Source: an uncultured Prevotellaceae bacterium
Lineage (GTDB): Bacteria; Bacteroidota; Bacteroidia; Bacteroidales; Muribaculaceae
Assembly (NCBI GenBank): GCA_947169265.1
Contig: CAMVPC010000014.1
Span: 1 to 64,000 of the forward strand
Direction: 5' to 3'
Length of the DNA: 64,000 bases
Below the pieces are notes generated by a model. It was given only the letters and a program-made list of their open reading frames with translations. It had not been told where the DNA came from and ran no database searches. A program made the position numbers and the translations under genes. Positions 33,250 to 42,102 of the stretch are shown piece by piece; the first letter of the stretch is position 1; the number at the start of each line of letters is the position of its first letter.

Positions 33250-36200
33250 ACGCCCCATTGCTGCTGGGCGAGGCGGCGATAGTTGTTGTAGCGCCATTGC
33301 GCGTTCTCCTTGGCGGCGGCGAAGAGTTCTTCGGCCTCCTCGGGATATTGCTTCATGACCGACGCATAGCGCACTTCGCCCTTAAGGAAGTCGATAAACT
33401 TGTCCCAATCGGGCTCCTTGCTGTCGAGCGTGAAGGGGTTCTTGCCTTCCTTCTCGAGCTCGGGGTTGTAGCGCCACAGGTGCCAGTAACCGCATTCCAC
33501 AGCTTTCTGTTCCTCTTGCTGCGAGTGCCCCATGCCGGCCTTGAGACCGTGGTTGATACAGGGAGCGTAAGCGATAATCACCGAAGGACCGTCGTAAGCC
33601 TCGGCCTCGCGGATGGCCTTAAGCGTCTGCTGGTTGTCGGCGCCCATTGCCACTTGAGCCACATAGACGTAGCCGTAAGTGGAAGCGATAAGACCCAGGT
33701 CTTTCTTGCGGATGCGCTTGCCGGCGGCGGCAAACTTGGCGATAGCGCCGAGCGGTGTGGCCTTTGAGGCCTGGCCGCCGGTGTTAGAATACACCTCGGT
33801 GTCGATAACCAGGATGTTCACGTTCTTGCCGCTGGCGATGACGTGGTCGAGACCGCCGAAGCCGATGTCGTAGCTTGCACCGTCGCCACCCACAATCCAC
33901 TGCGAGCGCTTGACGAGGTACTGGCCCAGGGCCTTGATTTGCTCCTCGATGGGATTGCCGCATTGCTCGAGGGCCGCCATAATCTTGTCGCTAAGCTCGC
34001 GACTGAGCGCGCCGTCGTTCTTATTCTCGAGCCACTGGCGATAGAGCGCCTTGTTGTCGTCGCTCACGACTTCGCTCTCGATGGCCTGCTCGACGAGGGC
34101 GGTGACGCGGTTGCGCATCTTCTCGTCGGCGATGGTCATACCGAGGCCAAATTCGCAGAAGTCCTCAAACAGGGAGTTGGCCCAAGCGGGACCGTGGCCC
34201 TTCTCGTTGGTGGTATAAGGCGTGGAGGGCACCGAAGCCGAGTAAATCGAGCTACAGCCGGTGGCGTTGGCCACCATCTCACGGTCGCCGAAGAGTTGCG
34301 AGATGAGCTTGAGATAAGGCGTTTCGCCGCAACCCGAGCAAGCGCCGCTGAACTCAAAGAGAGGCGTAGCAAACTGCGAGTTCTTGACGTTTTGCTTCAC
34401 GTCGACAAGGTGTTGCTTGCTCTTGACGTTTTGCGCGCAGTAGTCCCACAGCTTTTGGTCGTCCTCGTGACCCATGAGGGGCACCATTTCGAGGGCCTTC
34501 TCGCCCTTCTTACCCGGGCACACGTCGGCACAGTTGCCGCACCCGAGGCAATCGAGCACGTCGACGGCCTGGACAAACTTGAGTCCGGTGAGCGTCTTAC
34601 CGATAGCCGGCAGCAGGTCGGCCTGCGCGAAGGGCGAAGCCGCGGCCTCTTGCTCGTCGAGCAGGAACGGGCGGATGGCGGCGTGGGGACACACAAAGGC
34701 GCACTTGTTGCACTGGATACAATTCTCTGCTTTCCACACGGGCACGAACGTGGCAACACCGCGACGCTCGTAAGCTGCCGTACCGGGGTCCCAAGTACCA
34801 TCCTCGCGTCCGGCGAAAGCGCTCACGGGAAGGAGGTCGCCATTTTGCGCGTTGATGGGCCTTACCACATTATTGATAAAGGCGGGAGCGTTGTCGTCGA
34901 GGTTCTCTTCCACGTCGAGGTTGCTCCAAGCGGGGTCGACGACGAGTTGTTCGTACTCACCGCCGCGGTCCACGGCCTGATAGTTCTTGTTGACGACATC
35001 CTCGCCCTTGCGTCCGTAGGACTTGACGATGAATTTCTTCATCTGCTCCACAGCGAGCTCCACGGGAATGACCTCGGTGATGCGGAAGAAGGCGCTTTGC
35101 AGGATGGTGTTGGTGCGATTACCGAGGCCAATTTCCTGGGCAATCTTGGTGGCGTTGATATAATAGACCTTGATGTCGTTGTCGGCAAAGTATTTCTTCA
35201 CCTTAGCCGGCAGGTTCTTGGCGAGCTGGTCGCCCTCCCACACGGTATTGAGCAGGAAAGTGCCGCCGCGTTGCAGGCCGCGCGTCACATCGTACATGTG
35301 GAGGTAAGCCTGCACGTGGCAAGCCACAAAGTTAGGCGTGGTCACAAGGTAAGTCGAGCGGATGGGGGTGTCGCCAAAACGCAGGTGCGAGCAGGTGAAG
35401 CCACCGCTCTTCTTGCTGTCGTAAGAGAAGTAAGCTTGGCAATACTTGTCGGTGTTGTCACCGATGATTTTCACCGAGTTCTTGTTGGCACCCACAGTAC
35501 CGTCGGCACCCAGGCCGTAGAACTTGGCCTGGAAGATGCCCTTGCCACCCATGGCCACCTCTTCCTTGAGGGGCAGCGAGGTGAAGGTGACATCGTCCTC
35601 GATGCCCAGGGTGAACTGGTTCTTGGGCACGGGCAGCGACAGGTTCTCATAGACCGACAGGATTTGGGCCGGCGTGGTGTCCTTCGAGCCGAGGCCATAG
35701 CGTCCGCCCACAATGAGGGGCGCGTTCTCGGCACCATAGAAGCAGTCCTTCACGTCGAGGTAGAGGGGTTCGCCCACCGCACCGGGTTCCTTGGTGCGGT
35801 CGAGCACAGCGATGCGCTTGGCGGTGCTGGGCACGGCAGCCAGGAAATGCTTGGCGCTGAAGGGACGATAGAGGTGCACAGCCACGAGGCCCACCTTCTC
35901 ACCGCGCTCGGTGAGGTAGTCGATGGTTTCGCGGATAGCTTCGGTAACCGAGCCCATGGCGATGATAACGCGGTCGGCGTCCTTGGCTCCATAGTAGTCA
36001 AAGAGACCGTACTTGCGTCCGGTGAGCTCGTTGATTTTGTTGATATATTCCTCCACGATGCCGGGGATGGCGGTATAATATTCGTTGCTCGACTCGCGGT
36101 GCTGGAAGAACACGTCGGGGTTCTCGGCGGTACCGCGTGTGACAGGCTTGTCGGGATTCATGGAACGGCGACGGAAGGCGGCAAGAGCCTCACGGTCGAC

Positions 36201-36788
36201 GAGTGGAGCCAGGTCGTCCTGGTCGAGGGCTTCCACCTTTTGAATCTCGTGGGAGGTGCGGAAACCGTCGAAGAAGTTGACAAACGGCACACGGCCTTTG
36301 ATGGCGCTCAGGTGGGCCACAGCGGCGAGGTCCATCACCTCTTGCACCGATCCCTCGGCGAGCATGGCGAAACCGGTTTGGCGGGTGGCCATAACATCCT
36401 GGTGGTCGCCAAAGATGCACAACGTGTGGGAAGCCAGGGTGCGGGCGCTCACGTGGAAGACGCCGGGCAGCAGTTCACCCGCAATCTTATACATATTGGG
36501 GATCATCAGCAGCAAGCCCTGCGAAGCGGTGTAGGTAGTGGTGAGGGCACCGGCCTGCAACGAGCCGTGAACGGCACCTGCGGCACCTGCCTCACTTTGC
36601 ATTTCCTGCACGAGAACGGTTTCGCCGAAAATGTTTTTACGACCGGCGGCAGCCCATTCGTCGACGTGCTCGGCCATGGTTGAAGAGGGAGTGATGGGAT
36701 AGATTGCGGCCACATCGGTAAACATGTAGCTGATGTGGGCGGCAGCCTGGTTGCCATCACAAGTCATGAATTTCTTCTCTTTGCTCAT
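33246..36788 (-). CDS. nifJ: Pyruvate:ferredoxin (flavodoxin) oxidoreductase
   Basis: A 1180-residue single-chain enzyme that oxidises pyruvate to acetyl-CoA and CO2 and reduces ferredoxin or flavodoxin. It is the main anaerobic pyruvate-oxidising step. Domains in order: TPP-binding domain I with YPITPSSTMAEHVDEWA (about residues 35-51), transketolase-C-like domain, the gamma domain (about 420-650), and two 4Fe-4S clusters with CIQCNKCAFVCPH (about 687-699) and CLGCGNCADVCPG (about 743-755). The TPP pyrophosphate domain follows, with GDGASYDIGFGGLDH (about 963-977), and conserved cysteines in SGACSGCGETPY. Full length for the family. Strong promoter at 36894-36925; monocistronic. Confidence 0.97.
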   Translation of the reverse strand: MSKEKKFMTCDGNQAAAHISYMFTDVAAIYPITPSSTMAEHVDEWAAAGRKNIFGETVLVQEMQSEAGAAGAVHGSLQAGALTTTYTASQGLLLMIPNMYKIAGELLPGVFHVSARTLASHTLCIFGDHQDVMATRQTGFAMLAEGSVQEVMDLAAVAHLSAIKGRVPFVNFFDGFRTSHEIQKVEALDQDDLAPLVDREALAAFRRRSMNPDKPVTRGTAENPDVFFQHRESSNEYYTAIPGIVEEYINKINELTGRKYGLFDYYGAKDADRVIIAMGSVTEAIRETIDYLTERGEKVGLVAVHLYRPFSAKHFLAAVPSTAKRIAVLDRTKEPGAVGEPLYLDVKDCFYGAENAPLIVGGRYGLGSKDTTPAQILSVYENLSLPVPKNQFTLGIEDDVTFTSLPLKEEVAMGGKGIFQAKFYGLGADGTVGANKNSVKIIGDNTDKYCQAYFSYDSKKSGGFTCSHLRFGDTPIRSTYLVTTPNFVACHVQAYLHMYDVTRGLQRGGTFLLNTVWEGDQLAKNLPAKVKKYFADNDIKVYYINATKIAQEIGLGNRTNTILQSAFFRITEVIPVELAVEQMKKFIVKSYGRKGEDVVNKNYQAVDRGGEYEQLVVDPAWSNLDVEENLDDNAPAFINNVVRPINAQNGDLLPVSAFAGREDGTWDPGTAAYERRGVATFVPVWKAENCIQCNKCAFVCPHAAIRPFLLDEQEAAASPFAQADLLPAIGKTLTGLKFVQAVDVLDCLGCGNCADVCPGKKGEKALEMVPLMGHEDDQKLWDYCAQNVKSKQHLVDVKQNVKNSQFATPLFEFSGACSGCGETPYLKLISQLFGDREMVANATGCSSIYSASVPSTPYTTNEKGHGPAWANSLFEDFCEFGLGMTIADEKMRNRVTALVEQAIESEVVSDDNKALYRQWLENKNDGALSRELSDKIMAALEQCGNPIEEQIKALGQYLVKRSQWIVGGDGASYDIGFGGLDHVIASGKNVNILVIDTEVYSNTGGQASKATPLGAIAKFAAAGKRIRKKDLGLIASTYGYVYVAQVAMGADNQQTLKAIREAEAYDGPSVIIAYAPCINHGLKAGMGHSQQEEQKAVECGYWHLWRYNPELEKEGKNPFTLDSKEPDWDKFIDFLKGEVRYASVMKQYPEEAEELFAAAKENAQWRYNNYRRLAQQQWGV

Positions 36789-36893
36789 AATAGTAGTTAT
36801 GAATTATTAGAAAAATGTGATATAATGAATTAGTTTTTTAGTGGTCAGTATCTTTGTTTTAAGCCGTTTGGGGCTTGTTTGAGTTTGAAAATG

Positions 36894-36925
36894 CAAAGTT
36901 AAGCATTTTTCGCCGCCCGAGCAAA
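36894..36925 (-). promoter_or_regulatory. Promoter of nifJ
   Basis: Minus-strand TTTG (36925-36922), 20-nt spacer, TAACTTTG (36901-36894), giving a leader of about 100 nt. Confidence 0.75.
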
Positions 36926-36952
36926 TAAAATTTTGCGACACAGGCCACAAAA

Positions 36953-36998
36953 CACGACTTGCCCCACACGCGGCATCGCCGGCATGGGGCAGGTCGTG
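36953..36998 (-). terminator. Terminator of the cysteine-repeat gene
   Basis: CACGACTTGCCCCA (36953-36966) pairs with TGGGGCAGGTCGTG (36985-36998), with one wobble; on the minus strand GTTTTGTGG follows. A second tight hairpin, GGGGAGC-GTC-GCTCCCC (37001-37017), lies between it and the stop codon. Confidence 0.75.
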
Positions 36999-37034
36999 GC
37001 GGGGAGCGTCGCTCCCCGTGGTGGTAACGCGGTG

Positions 37035-37475
37035 TTACTTGCAGCAGCACTCGGCCTCGCTGCGGCAGCACTCGGCCTTGTCACACTTGCCGTCCTTGAG
37101 GCAGTGCTTAGCGGCATCGTCACATTTGTTATCCTTACTGCATTGCTTGCCGGCCTTGTCGCACTTGGCGGCCTTGTCGCACTTCTCGGCCTTGTCGCAC
37201 TTGACAGCAGCCTTGTCGCACTTGACAGCAGCCTTGTCGCACTTGACAGCAGCCTTGTCGCACTTGACAGCGGCCTTGTCACACTTGGCCATCTTGGCCT
37301 TGTCGCATTTTTGCATCGGGGCCTTGTCGCATTTTTGCATTTGGGCCTTGTCGCATTTCTCAGCTTTCTCACATTTGGCCTGCTTGGGGCTGTTTTCGAC
37401 CTTTGCAGGAGCTTGCGCCTGCACAAAAGCCACCGCAAAGATGGCAATCAACATTGACAGAATAGTACGTTTCAT
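37035..37475 (-). CDS. Secreted cysteine-rich KCDKA-repeat protein
   Basis: A 146-residue exported protein with signal peptide MKRTILSMLIAIFAVAFVQAQ. The mature part is almost entirely repeats of K-C-D-K-A plus two or three residues (KCDKAQMQ, KCDKAPMQ, KCDKAKMA, then four perfect KCDKAAV units). More irregular units follow, and the end is CCRSEAECCCK. I count 20 cysteines, each mostly spaced seven residues apart and flanked by Lys and Asp. No known family is recognised. Spaced thiols in the periplasm or at the surface suggest metal binding, redox buffering or cross-linking; this is inference. It is monocistronic with a strong terminator. Confidence 0.85.
   Translation of the reverse strand: MKRTILSMLIAIFAVAFVQAQAPAKVENSPKQAKCEKAEKCDKAQMQKCDKAPMQKCDKAKMAKCDKAAVKCDKAAVKCDKAAVKCDKAAVKCDKAEKCDKAAKCDKAGKQCSKDNKCDDAAKHCLKDGKCDKAECCRSEAECCCK
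37190..37273 (-). repeat. Four tandem 21-nt repeats inside the cysteine-rich gene
   Basis: Four head-to-tail 21-nt units (37190-37210, 37211-37231, 37232-37252, 37253-37273), the first three identical and the last with one change near its end. Each encodes KCDKAAV, so gain or loss of units keeps the frame. Confidence 0.9.
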
Positions 37476-37557
37476 TGTCGTTGAATTAAAAAATAATTAT
37501 GGTTTAAATCTATATTAATAACTTGATAAATGGCTTTTTATTGTCCTCGAGCGGCTC

Positions 37558-38898
37558 TTAAAACAGCGAGAGCTCGCGGGGAGATTCGGGCTTGGGACAA
37601 AAACGCTTGGTCAACCGGGCCACAGCGTGCTCGTCGGGGTCAAGGGCCAGCACACGACGGCTTGCGGCGGCAGCCTCAAGGGCACCGTTAGCGTGGCAAC
37701 GGGTCACGAGCAGCGTGCCTTGGGGCGGGCAAGCCGAATCGATAATGACACGCCCTATGGCGGTCGTGAGTCCCCCACCCTCGTCGGCGGCCTGTCGCCA
37801 CACATCGCCGGGTGCGGGACCGGGCGTCACTTGCAGGAAGAAACCGCGCTCGTTCACGCCGCGTCCCTGCGGCGTGTCGTCGCCCATGGGAATGCGGCTC
37901 TCGCGCAGGAAGAGGCGGAAGTCGGCTATTTCGCCCGTGTCGAGTTGCGCCATAGCCTGGTCGAGGGCTTGTGTTGCGGCCTGCTTCTCGTCATCGCTCA
38001 TGTGCTTGGCGCTTTCGATTTTTCGCCGGTATCCTTGGCCGGTTTTCGTGGTGCGGCGGTTAGTGACGATGAGTTCGTTAAACATACGCTTGAAGGTGAC
38101 ACTGTCGAACCATGCCGCGTCGGCATCCTTGACAAGGTGGAGCACCAGGTCGTGACGCGGGGCGATGCCGGCATGCTGCGGCGTGTCGCTGTTTTTCTTG
38201 TCCCACACGATGTCGTGGGCCAGTATCCAGCCTTGTTCGCGTTCCAAGGCGAGCGCCAGTTGCCAGTTGAGCGTGGTGGCGCGAGTCCCGTGTCGCAAGT
38301 GCAACCACAGGCTTCCCGTGGAGCGCAAGACGCGGTAATATTCTTGTGTGAGTGCCAGCAAGGCGGGCAACTGATCTTCGCCGGTGAGCAACGTTGCGGC
38401 AGCCACGATGCAGTCGGCGCTCGCGTCGTGCAGGCGTGAGAGCAACGCAAGCTCCTCGCCGGCATGTAGCGCCGGTTCGCCCTCACGGGTCGGGAAATCC
38501 AAGTCGCGCGCGACCACCGCGGGCGGCGGCGTGAGACGGACTGCCTGAGCAACAACAGGCTCGGGAGCGGGCATCACGGCAGGCCGGGCGGTCGTCGCCG
38601 GTTCGTGGCGTTCCTCGTCCATACCCAGGTGCCGGCGCAGGTAAGTCATGGCCTCGGTGGCCATGCGGTCGTGCCCTATCTCGCCCAGGGCGGCGAACGC
38701 GAGCCATCGTCCCACAAGCTCGGCCTCATCGACGCCGAAGATGCGCGCCAGTTTCACCACCTGCTCGCGCTTGGGGCGCCGCTCGCCGTGCTCGTAGCGG
38801 CAATACATGGGCACGTCCACGCCAATGGCGGCGGCCAGTTCGCGTTGCCGCTTTCCACTCCGTTCTCTCAGTTGTCTCAATCGTTCAGGAAAAAGCAT
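37558..38898 (-). CDS. XRE-family HTH protein fused to an apparently inactive DNA methyltransferase
   Basis: A 446-residue protein; the ATG at 38898 gives MLFPERLRQLRERSGKRQRE. Residues 5-62 are an XRE helix-turn-helix (QRELAAAIGVDVPMYCRYEHG) of the kind that precedes some Bacteroidetes methyltransferases. From about 130 the order matches an N4/N6-type DNA methyltransferase: LLSRLHDASADCIV (151-164), YYRVLRSTGSLWLHL (187-201), DIVWDKKNSDTP (229-240), PRHDLVLHLVK (247-257), the GEIADFRLFLRESR region (322-335), and a C-terminal CPPQGTLLV...RRVLALDPDEHAVARLTKR (390-432). However the catalytic (D/N/S)PP(Y/F/W) motif is replaced by AAATLL (166-171), and the SAM motif DPF-G-GT is replaced by VTRCHANGA (398-406). 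An inactive enzyme used as a DNA-binding regulator is inferred. No endonuclease gene is adjacent. Confidence 0.8.
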   Translation of the reverse strand: MLFPERLRQLRERSGKRQRELAAAIGVDVPMYCRYEHGERRPKREQVVKLARIFGVDEAELVGRWLAFAALGEIGHDRMATEAMTYLRRHLGMDEERHEPATTARPAVMPAPEPVVAQAVRLTPPPAVVARDLDFPTREGEPALHAGEELALLSRLHDASADCIVAAATLLTGEDQLPALLALTQEYYRVLRSTGSLWLHLRHGTRATTLNWQLALALEREQGWILAHDIVWDKKNSDTPQHAGIAPRHDLVLHLVKDADAAWFDSVTFKRMFNELIVTNRRTTKTGQGYRRKIESAKHMSDDEKQAATQALDQAMAQLDTGEIADFRLFLRESRIPMGDDTPQGRGVNERGFFLQVTPGPAPGDVWRQAADEGGGLTTAIGRVIIDSACPPQGTLLVTRCHANGALEAAAASRRVLALDPDEHAVARLTKRFCPKPESPRELSLF

Positions 38899-38925
38899 AA
38901 TCTTCCCCTTGTTGTTAATTCGTGA

Positions 38926-38933
38926 CAAATTTA
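38926..38933 (-). promoter_or_regulatory. Probable -7 box of the HTH/methyltransferase-like gene
   Basis: Minus-strand TAAATTTG (38933-38926) lies 28 nt before the start codon. The expected -33 TTTG is not at the right distance (nearest at 38949-38946, 12 nt), so the promoter may be weak or need an activator. Confidence 0.4.
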
Positions 38934-39012
38934 CCAATATTTTTCCAAACGACGAAATCTCGCCCTTCTTTTTTACATAATTTAGGAAAAACAAAAAACT
39001 ATGGTCAATTAT

Positions 39013-39043
39013 TTTGTATTGCGGGCAGATTGCAGTAATTTTG
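39013..39043 (+). promoter_or_regulatory. Promoter of the DEAD-box helicase operon
   Basis: TTTG (39013-39016), 19-nt spacer, TAATTTTG (39036-39043), about 27 nt before the start codon. Confidence 0.75.
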
Positions 39044-39070
39044 TAGATTTAAACGACTAAAACATATTTC

Positions 39071-41023
39071 ATGACATTCCAGGAACTGGGCGTGCGCGAG
39101 GATTTGCTGCGCGCCATCGAGACAATGGGCTACGAAAAACCCATGCCCATACAAGAAATGGTGATCCCCCACCTGCTCCACGAGGAGACCGACGTGGTGG
39201 GGCTCGCACAAACGGGAACCGGCAAGACGGCGGCCTTCGGGTTGCCCATGCTGCAGCGCATCGACACGTCGTCGACAGCCACGCAAGCGCTTATCCTCGA
39301 CCCCACGCGTGAGTTGTGCCTGCAGACGAAGGCCGACCTTGAGGACTATGCGCGCTATGTGCCCGGAATGGAGATTCTGGCGGTGTACGGCGGTGCCAAC
39401 ATCGAGCCGCAAATCAAGGCGGTGAAGCGCGGTGTGCAGGTGATAGTGGCCACACCGGGCCGCCTGCTCGACCTGCTCAACCGCAAGGTGGTGGACCTGA
39501 CAAATGTGAACACCGTGGTGCTCGACGAGGCCGACGAGATGCTCAACATGGGTTTTGTGGATGACATCAACGAAATCCTGTCGCATGTGCCCGAGCAACG
39601 CAAAATGCTGCTGTTCAGCGCCACGATGCCCAAGGAGATTGCCGCCATCGCGCGCAACTACATGCACGACCCCAAGGAATTTGTGGTGGGCACCCGCAAC
39701 GAGAGTTCGGCCAACGTGCGCCACATTTATTATATGGTGAACGCGCGCGATAAATACCTGGCGCTGAAACGCATCGTCGACTACCTGCCGCGCATTTACG
39801 GCATCATCTTTTGCCGCACGCGCGCCTCGGCCCAAGAGGTGGCGGCGCAACTCATCCAGGACGGCTACAACGCCGATGCCCTGCACGGCGACCTCACGCA
39901 GGCTCAGCGCGACGCCGTGATGAAGAAATTCCGCCAGCGCAACATCCAGTTGCTGGTGGCTACCGACGTGGCGGCGCGCGGCCTCGACGTGAACGACCTG
40001 ACGCACATTATCAGCTTCGCGTTGCCCGACGACAACGACATCTATAACCACCGCAGCGGCCGCACCGGCCGTGCAGGCAAGACCGGCATCTCGATTGCCA
40101 TCATCCACAGTCGCGAGCGTGGCAAACTCAAGCAAATAGAGCGTCACATAGGCAAGGAGTTTGAGCGCCACGAGGTACCTAAGGGCAGTGAAATTATCGA
40201 GAAGCAACTCTTCAACCTGGCAGCGCGCCTCGAGAACGTCGACGTCAACGAGGAGGACATCGCGCCGTTCATGCCCAGCGTGGTCAAGAAACTGTCGTGG
40301 CTCTCGAGCGAGGAACTGCTCAAGCGCATGCTCTCGCTGGAGTTCAACCGCCTCATCGAGTATTATAAAAAAGCGCCCAAACTCGACATTGAGCCCGACA
40401 AATCGAAACGCGACCGCAAGAAGAACAACGCCGAGCACGTCATCCCCGACAAGGCCGAGAAAGACCGTCGCCACGGCGAGAACGGCTACGAGCGCGTATA
40501 TATTAATGTGGGAAAGGCCGACGGATTCTTCGCCCCCAACCTCATCAAGATGATTAACGCCGTCACCCACGGCGAGCGCATCAACATCGGGCGAATAGAC
40601 CTGCTGAGCCGCTATTCGCTCTTCGACGTGGCCCTGGGCGACGCCCGCCACGTCATTCGCTCGCTCACCGGCGGCGACTTCTTCGGCAAGCGCCTCTACC
40701 TCGAGATTGCCGTCGAGGGCAAAGACTACAACGCCCTGGCCGACAAAGGCAAGGGCCGCAAAAAGAGCCGTGACAACGAGCCGGCCATGCCCCCCGAAAG
40801 GAAGAAGAACCGCCGCGAGCGCCGAGCCGAGCAGTTCGGGCACGCCCTCGAGCCGGCCGCCGAACCCAAGGGCGGCAAGGCCTCTAAACGCGGCAAGCGC
40901 GGCGCGAAACGCTTCGACGAGGTAGCCGCAAGCCACGGCCGCCGCACCAGTCGCCGCGAGGTGAACTACGACGCGCTGGGCGACTACGACAAGTTCATCA
41001 AGAAAAGCAAACGCAAGAAATGA
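39071..41023 (+). CDS. DEAD-box RNA helicase with DbpA-type C-terminal domain
   Basis: A 650-residue ATP-dependent RNA helicase. Visible motifs are the Q region (FQELGVREDLLRAI), motif I AQTGTGKTAAFG (about residues 47-58), motif II DEADEMLNMGF (about 153-163), motif III SAT (about 185-187), and motif VI HRSGRTGRAGKTG (about 327-339). After about residue 470 there is a DbpA-type RRM-like domain (YINVGKADGFFAPNLIKMIN), which in DbpA and CsdA relatives guides RNA binding. A long basic, low-complexity tail ends in KFIKKSKRKK. The closest described relatives are DeaD/CsdA, which act in ribosome assembly and cold adaptation. Its stop overlaps the capA start as ATGA. Confidence 0.93.
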   Translation: MTFQELGVREDLLRAIETMGYEKPMPIQEMVIPHLLHEETDVVGLAQTGTGKTAAFGLPMLQRIDTSSTATQALILDPTRELCLQTKADLEDYARYVPGMEILAVYGGANIEPQIKAVKRGVQVIVATPGRLLDLLNRKVVDLTNVNTVVLDEADEMLNMGFVDDINEILSHVPEQRKMLLFSATMPKEIAAIARNYMHDPKEFVVGTRNESSANVRHIYYMVNARDKYLALKRIVDYLPRIYGIIFCRTRASAQEVAAQLIQDGYNADALHGDLTQAQRDAVMKKFRQRNIQLLVATDVAARGLDVNDLTHIISFALPDDNDIYNHRSGRTGRAGKTGISIAIIHSRERGKLKQIERHIGKEFERHEVPKGSEIIEKQLFNLAARLENVDVNEEDIAPFMPSVVKKLSWLSSEELLKRMLSLEFNRLIEYYKKAPKLDIEPDKSKRDRKKNNAEHVIPDKAEKDRRHGENGYERVYINVGKADGFFAPNLIKMINAVTHGERINIGRIDLLSRYSLFDVALGDARHVIRSLTGGDFFGKRLYLEIAVEGKDYNALADKGKGRKKSRDNEPAMPPERKKNRRERRAEQFGHALEPAAEPKGGKASKRGKRGAKRFDEVAASHGRRTSRREVNYDALGDYDKFIKKSKRKK

Positions 41024-42102
41024 GGGAACTACTTACCATAGCCCTGGCAGCCATGCTCCTGACGGCATGTGCGGGCCAAGCCACTACCGGCGGCGAGACC
41101 ACGAGCGCCGACAGCACGGCACCCGCACCCGACACCGTGACCCTCGCCATGACAGGCGACATCATGCTGGGAAGCACATTCCCGCGCGTGCGCCTGCCGC
41201 ACGACGACGGCCGCGACATTTTCATGGACTGCGACAGCATTTTGCGGGCCGCCGATGTAGCTTGCGGCAACCTCGAGGGCGTGCTCGCCGACGAGGGCCG
41301 CCCCCGCAAGAACCCCGAAAGCCCGCGGGCCTTCATGTTCCTCATGCCCACCAAATACGTGGGTCTGCTCGTGGACGCCGGCTATGATTTTTTGGGCCTG
41401 GCCAACAACCATATCTACGACTTTTGGGACGAAGGCGCCGCCTCCACTATCAGCACCCTGCAAGCGGCCGGTATCGCCTACGCCGGACGCAAGGAGTGCG
41501 AAACGGCCACGAGGACGGTGAACGGTGTGCGCTACGGCTTTTGCGCCTTTGGCCACGAAGATTACTGCCTGCGCACGCAGGACACGGCCACCGTGCGCCG
41601 CATCATCACGCAACTCAAGCGCGACAACGACCTCGTGGTGGTGTGCTTCCACGGCGGTGCCGAGGGCGCGGCGTGCCGCCACCTGCCCTACGAGACCGAA
41701 TACCTGCAAGGCGACGACCGCGGCAACCTGCGCGAGTTTGCCCATTTTGTCGTCGATTGCGGCGCGAGCATCGTCTACGGCCACGGCCCCCACGTGGTGC
41801 GCTGCCTGGAACTGTACAAAGGGCACCTTATCGCCTATAGCCTGGGCAACTTCGCCACGCCGGTGGGCATGGGCACGGCGGGACTTACGGGCTATGCGCC
41901 GTTGCTCACAGCGCGCCTGAACAGTGTCACCGGCGCGTTTATCGACGGCAAGATACACTCGTTCATCCAAATTGCCGGCGAAGGCCCCCGTCGCGACCCC
42001 AAGAATCTGGTGGCGGCCGAGATGCGTTCGCTCACCCTTGAAGACATTACCGACAATCATCTGCTCATTGCCTACGACGGCACCATTACGCTAAAGAAAT
42101 GA
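41020..42102 (+). CDS. CapA-family lipoprotein (PGA-capsule-type metallophosphatase fold)
   Basis: A 360-residue predicted lipoprotein: signal MRELLTIALAAMLLTAC with lipobox LTAC at residue 17. The CapA domain begins TVTLAMTGDIMLGSTFPR (about residues 40-57) and continues with NLEGVLADEG, GLANNHIYDFWDEG (about 126-139) and VYGHGPHVVR (about 248-257). These are the metal-ligand motifs of the CapA/metallophosphatase fold. In Bacillus CapA takes part in poly-gamma-glutamate export; a role for this lone homologue is unknown. It overlaps its neighbours by 4 bp on both sides. Confidence 0.88.
   Translation: MRELLTIALAAMLLTACAGQATTGGETTSADSTAPAPDTVTLAMTGDIMLGSTFPRVRLPHDDGRDIFMDCDSILRAADVACGNLEGVLADEGRPRKNPESPRAFMFLMPTKYVGLLVDAGYDFLGLANNHIYDFWDEGAASTISTLQAAGIAYAGRKECETATRTVNGVRYGFCAFGHEDYCLRTQDTATVRRIITQLKRDNDLVVVCFHGGAEGAACRHLPYETEYLQGDDRGNLREFAHFVVDCGASIVYGHGPHVVRCLELYKGHLIAYSLGNFATPVGMGTAGLTGYAPLLTARLNSVTGAFIDGKIHSFIQIAGEGPRRDPKNLVAAEMRSLTLEDITDNHLLIAYDGTITLKK

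Noticed and set aside
33843-36683. 946-codon plus-strand ORF
   Set aside because: Antisense shadow of nifJ. Its composition (His, Val, Gly, Leu-rich, no motif) is that of a reversed frame.
37190-37273. CRISPR-like array
   Set aside because: The 21-nt repeats are contiguous without spacers and lie in frame within a secreted protein gene.
37558-38898. Active orphan or restriction-modification methyltransferase
   Set aside because: Both the catalytic PP(Y/F/W) and the SAM-binding DPF-G-GT motifs are replaced, and no endonuclease gene is adjacent.
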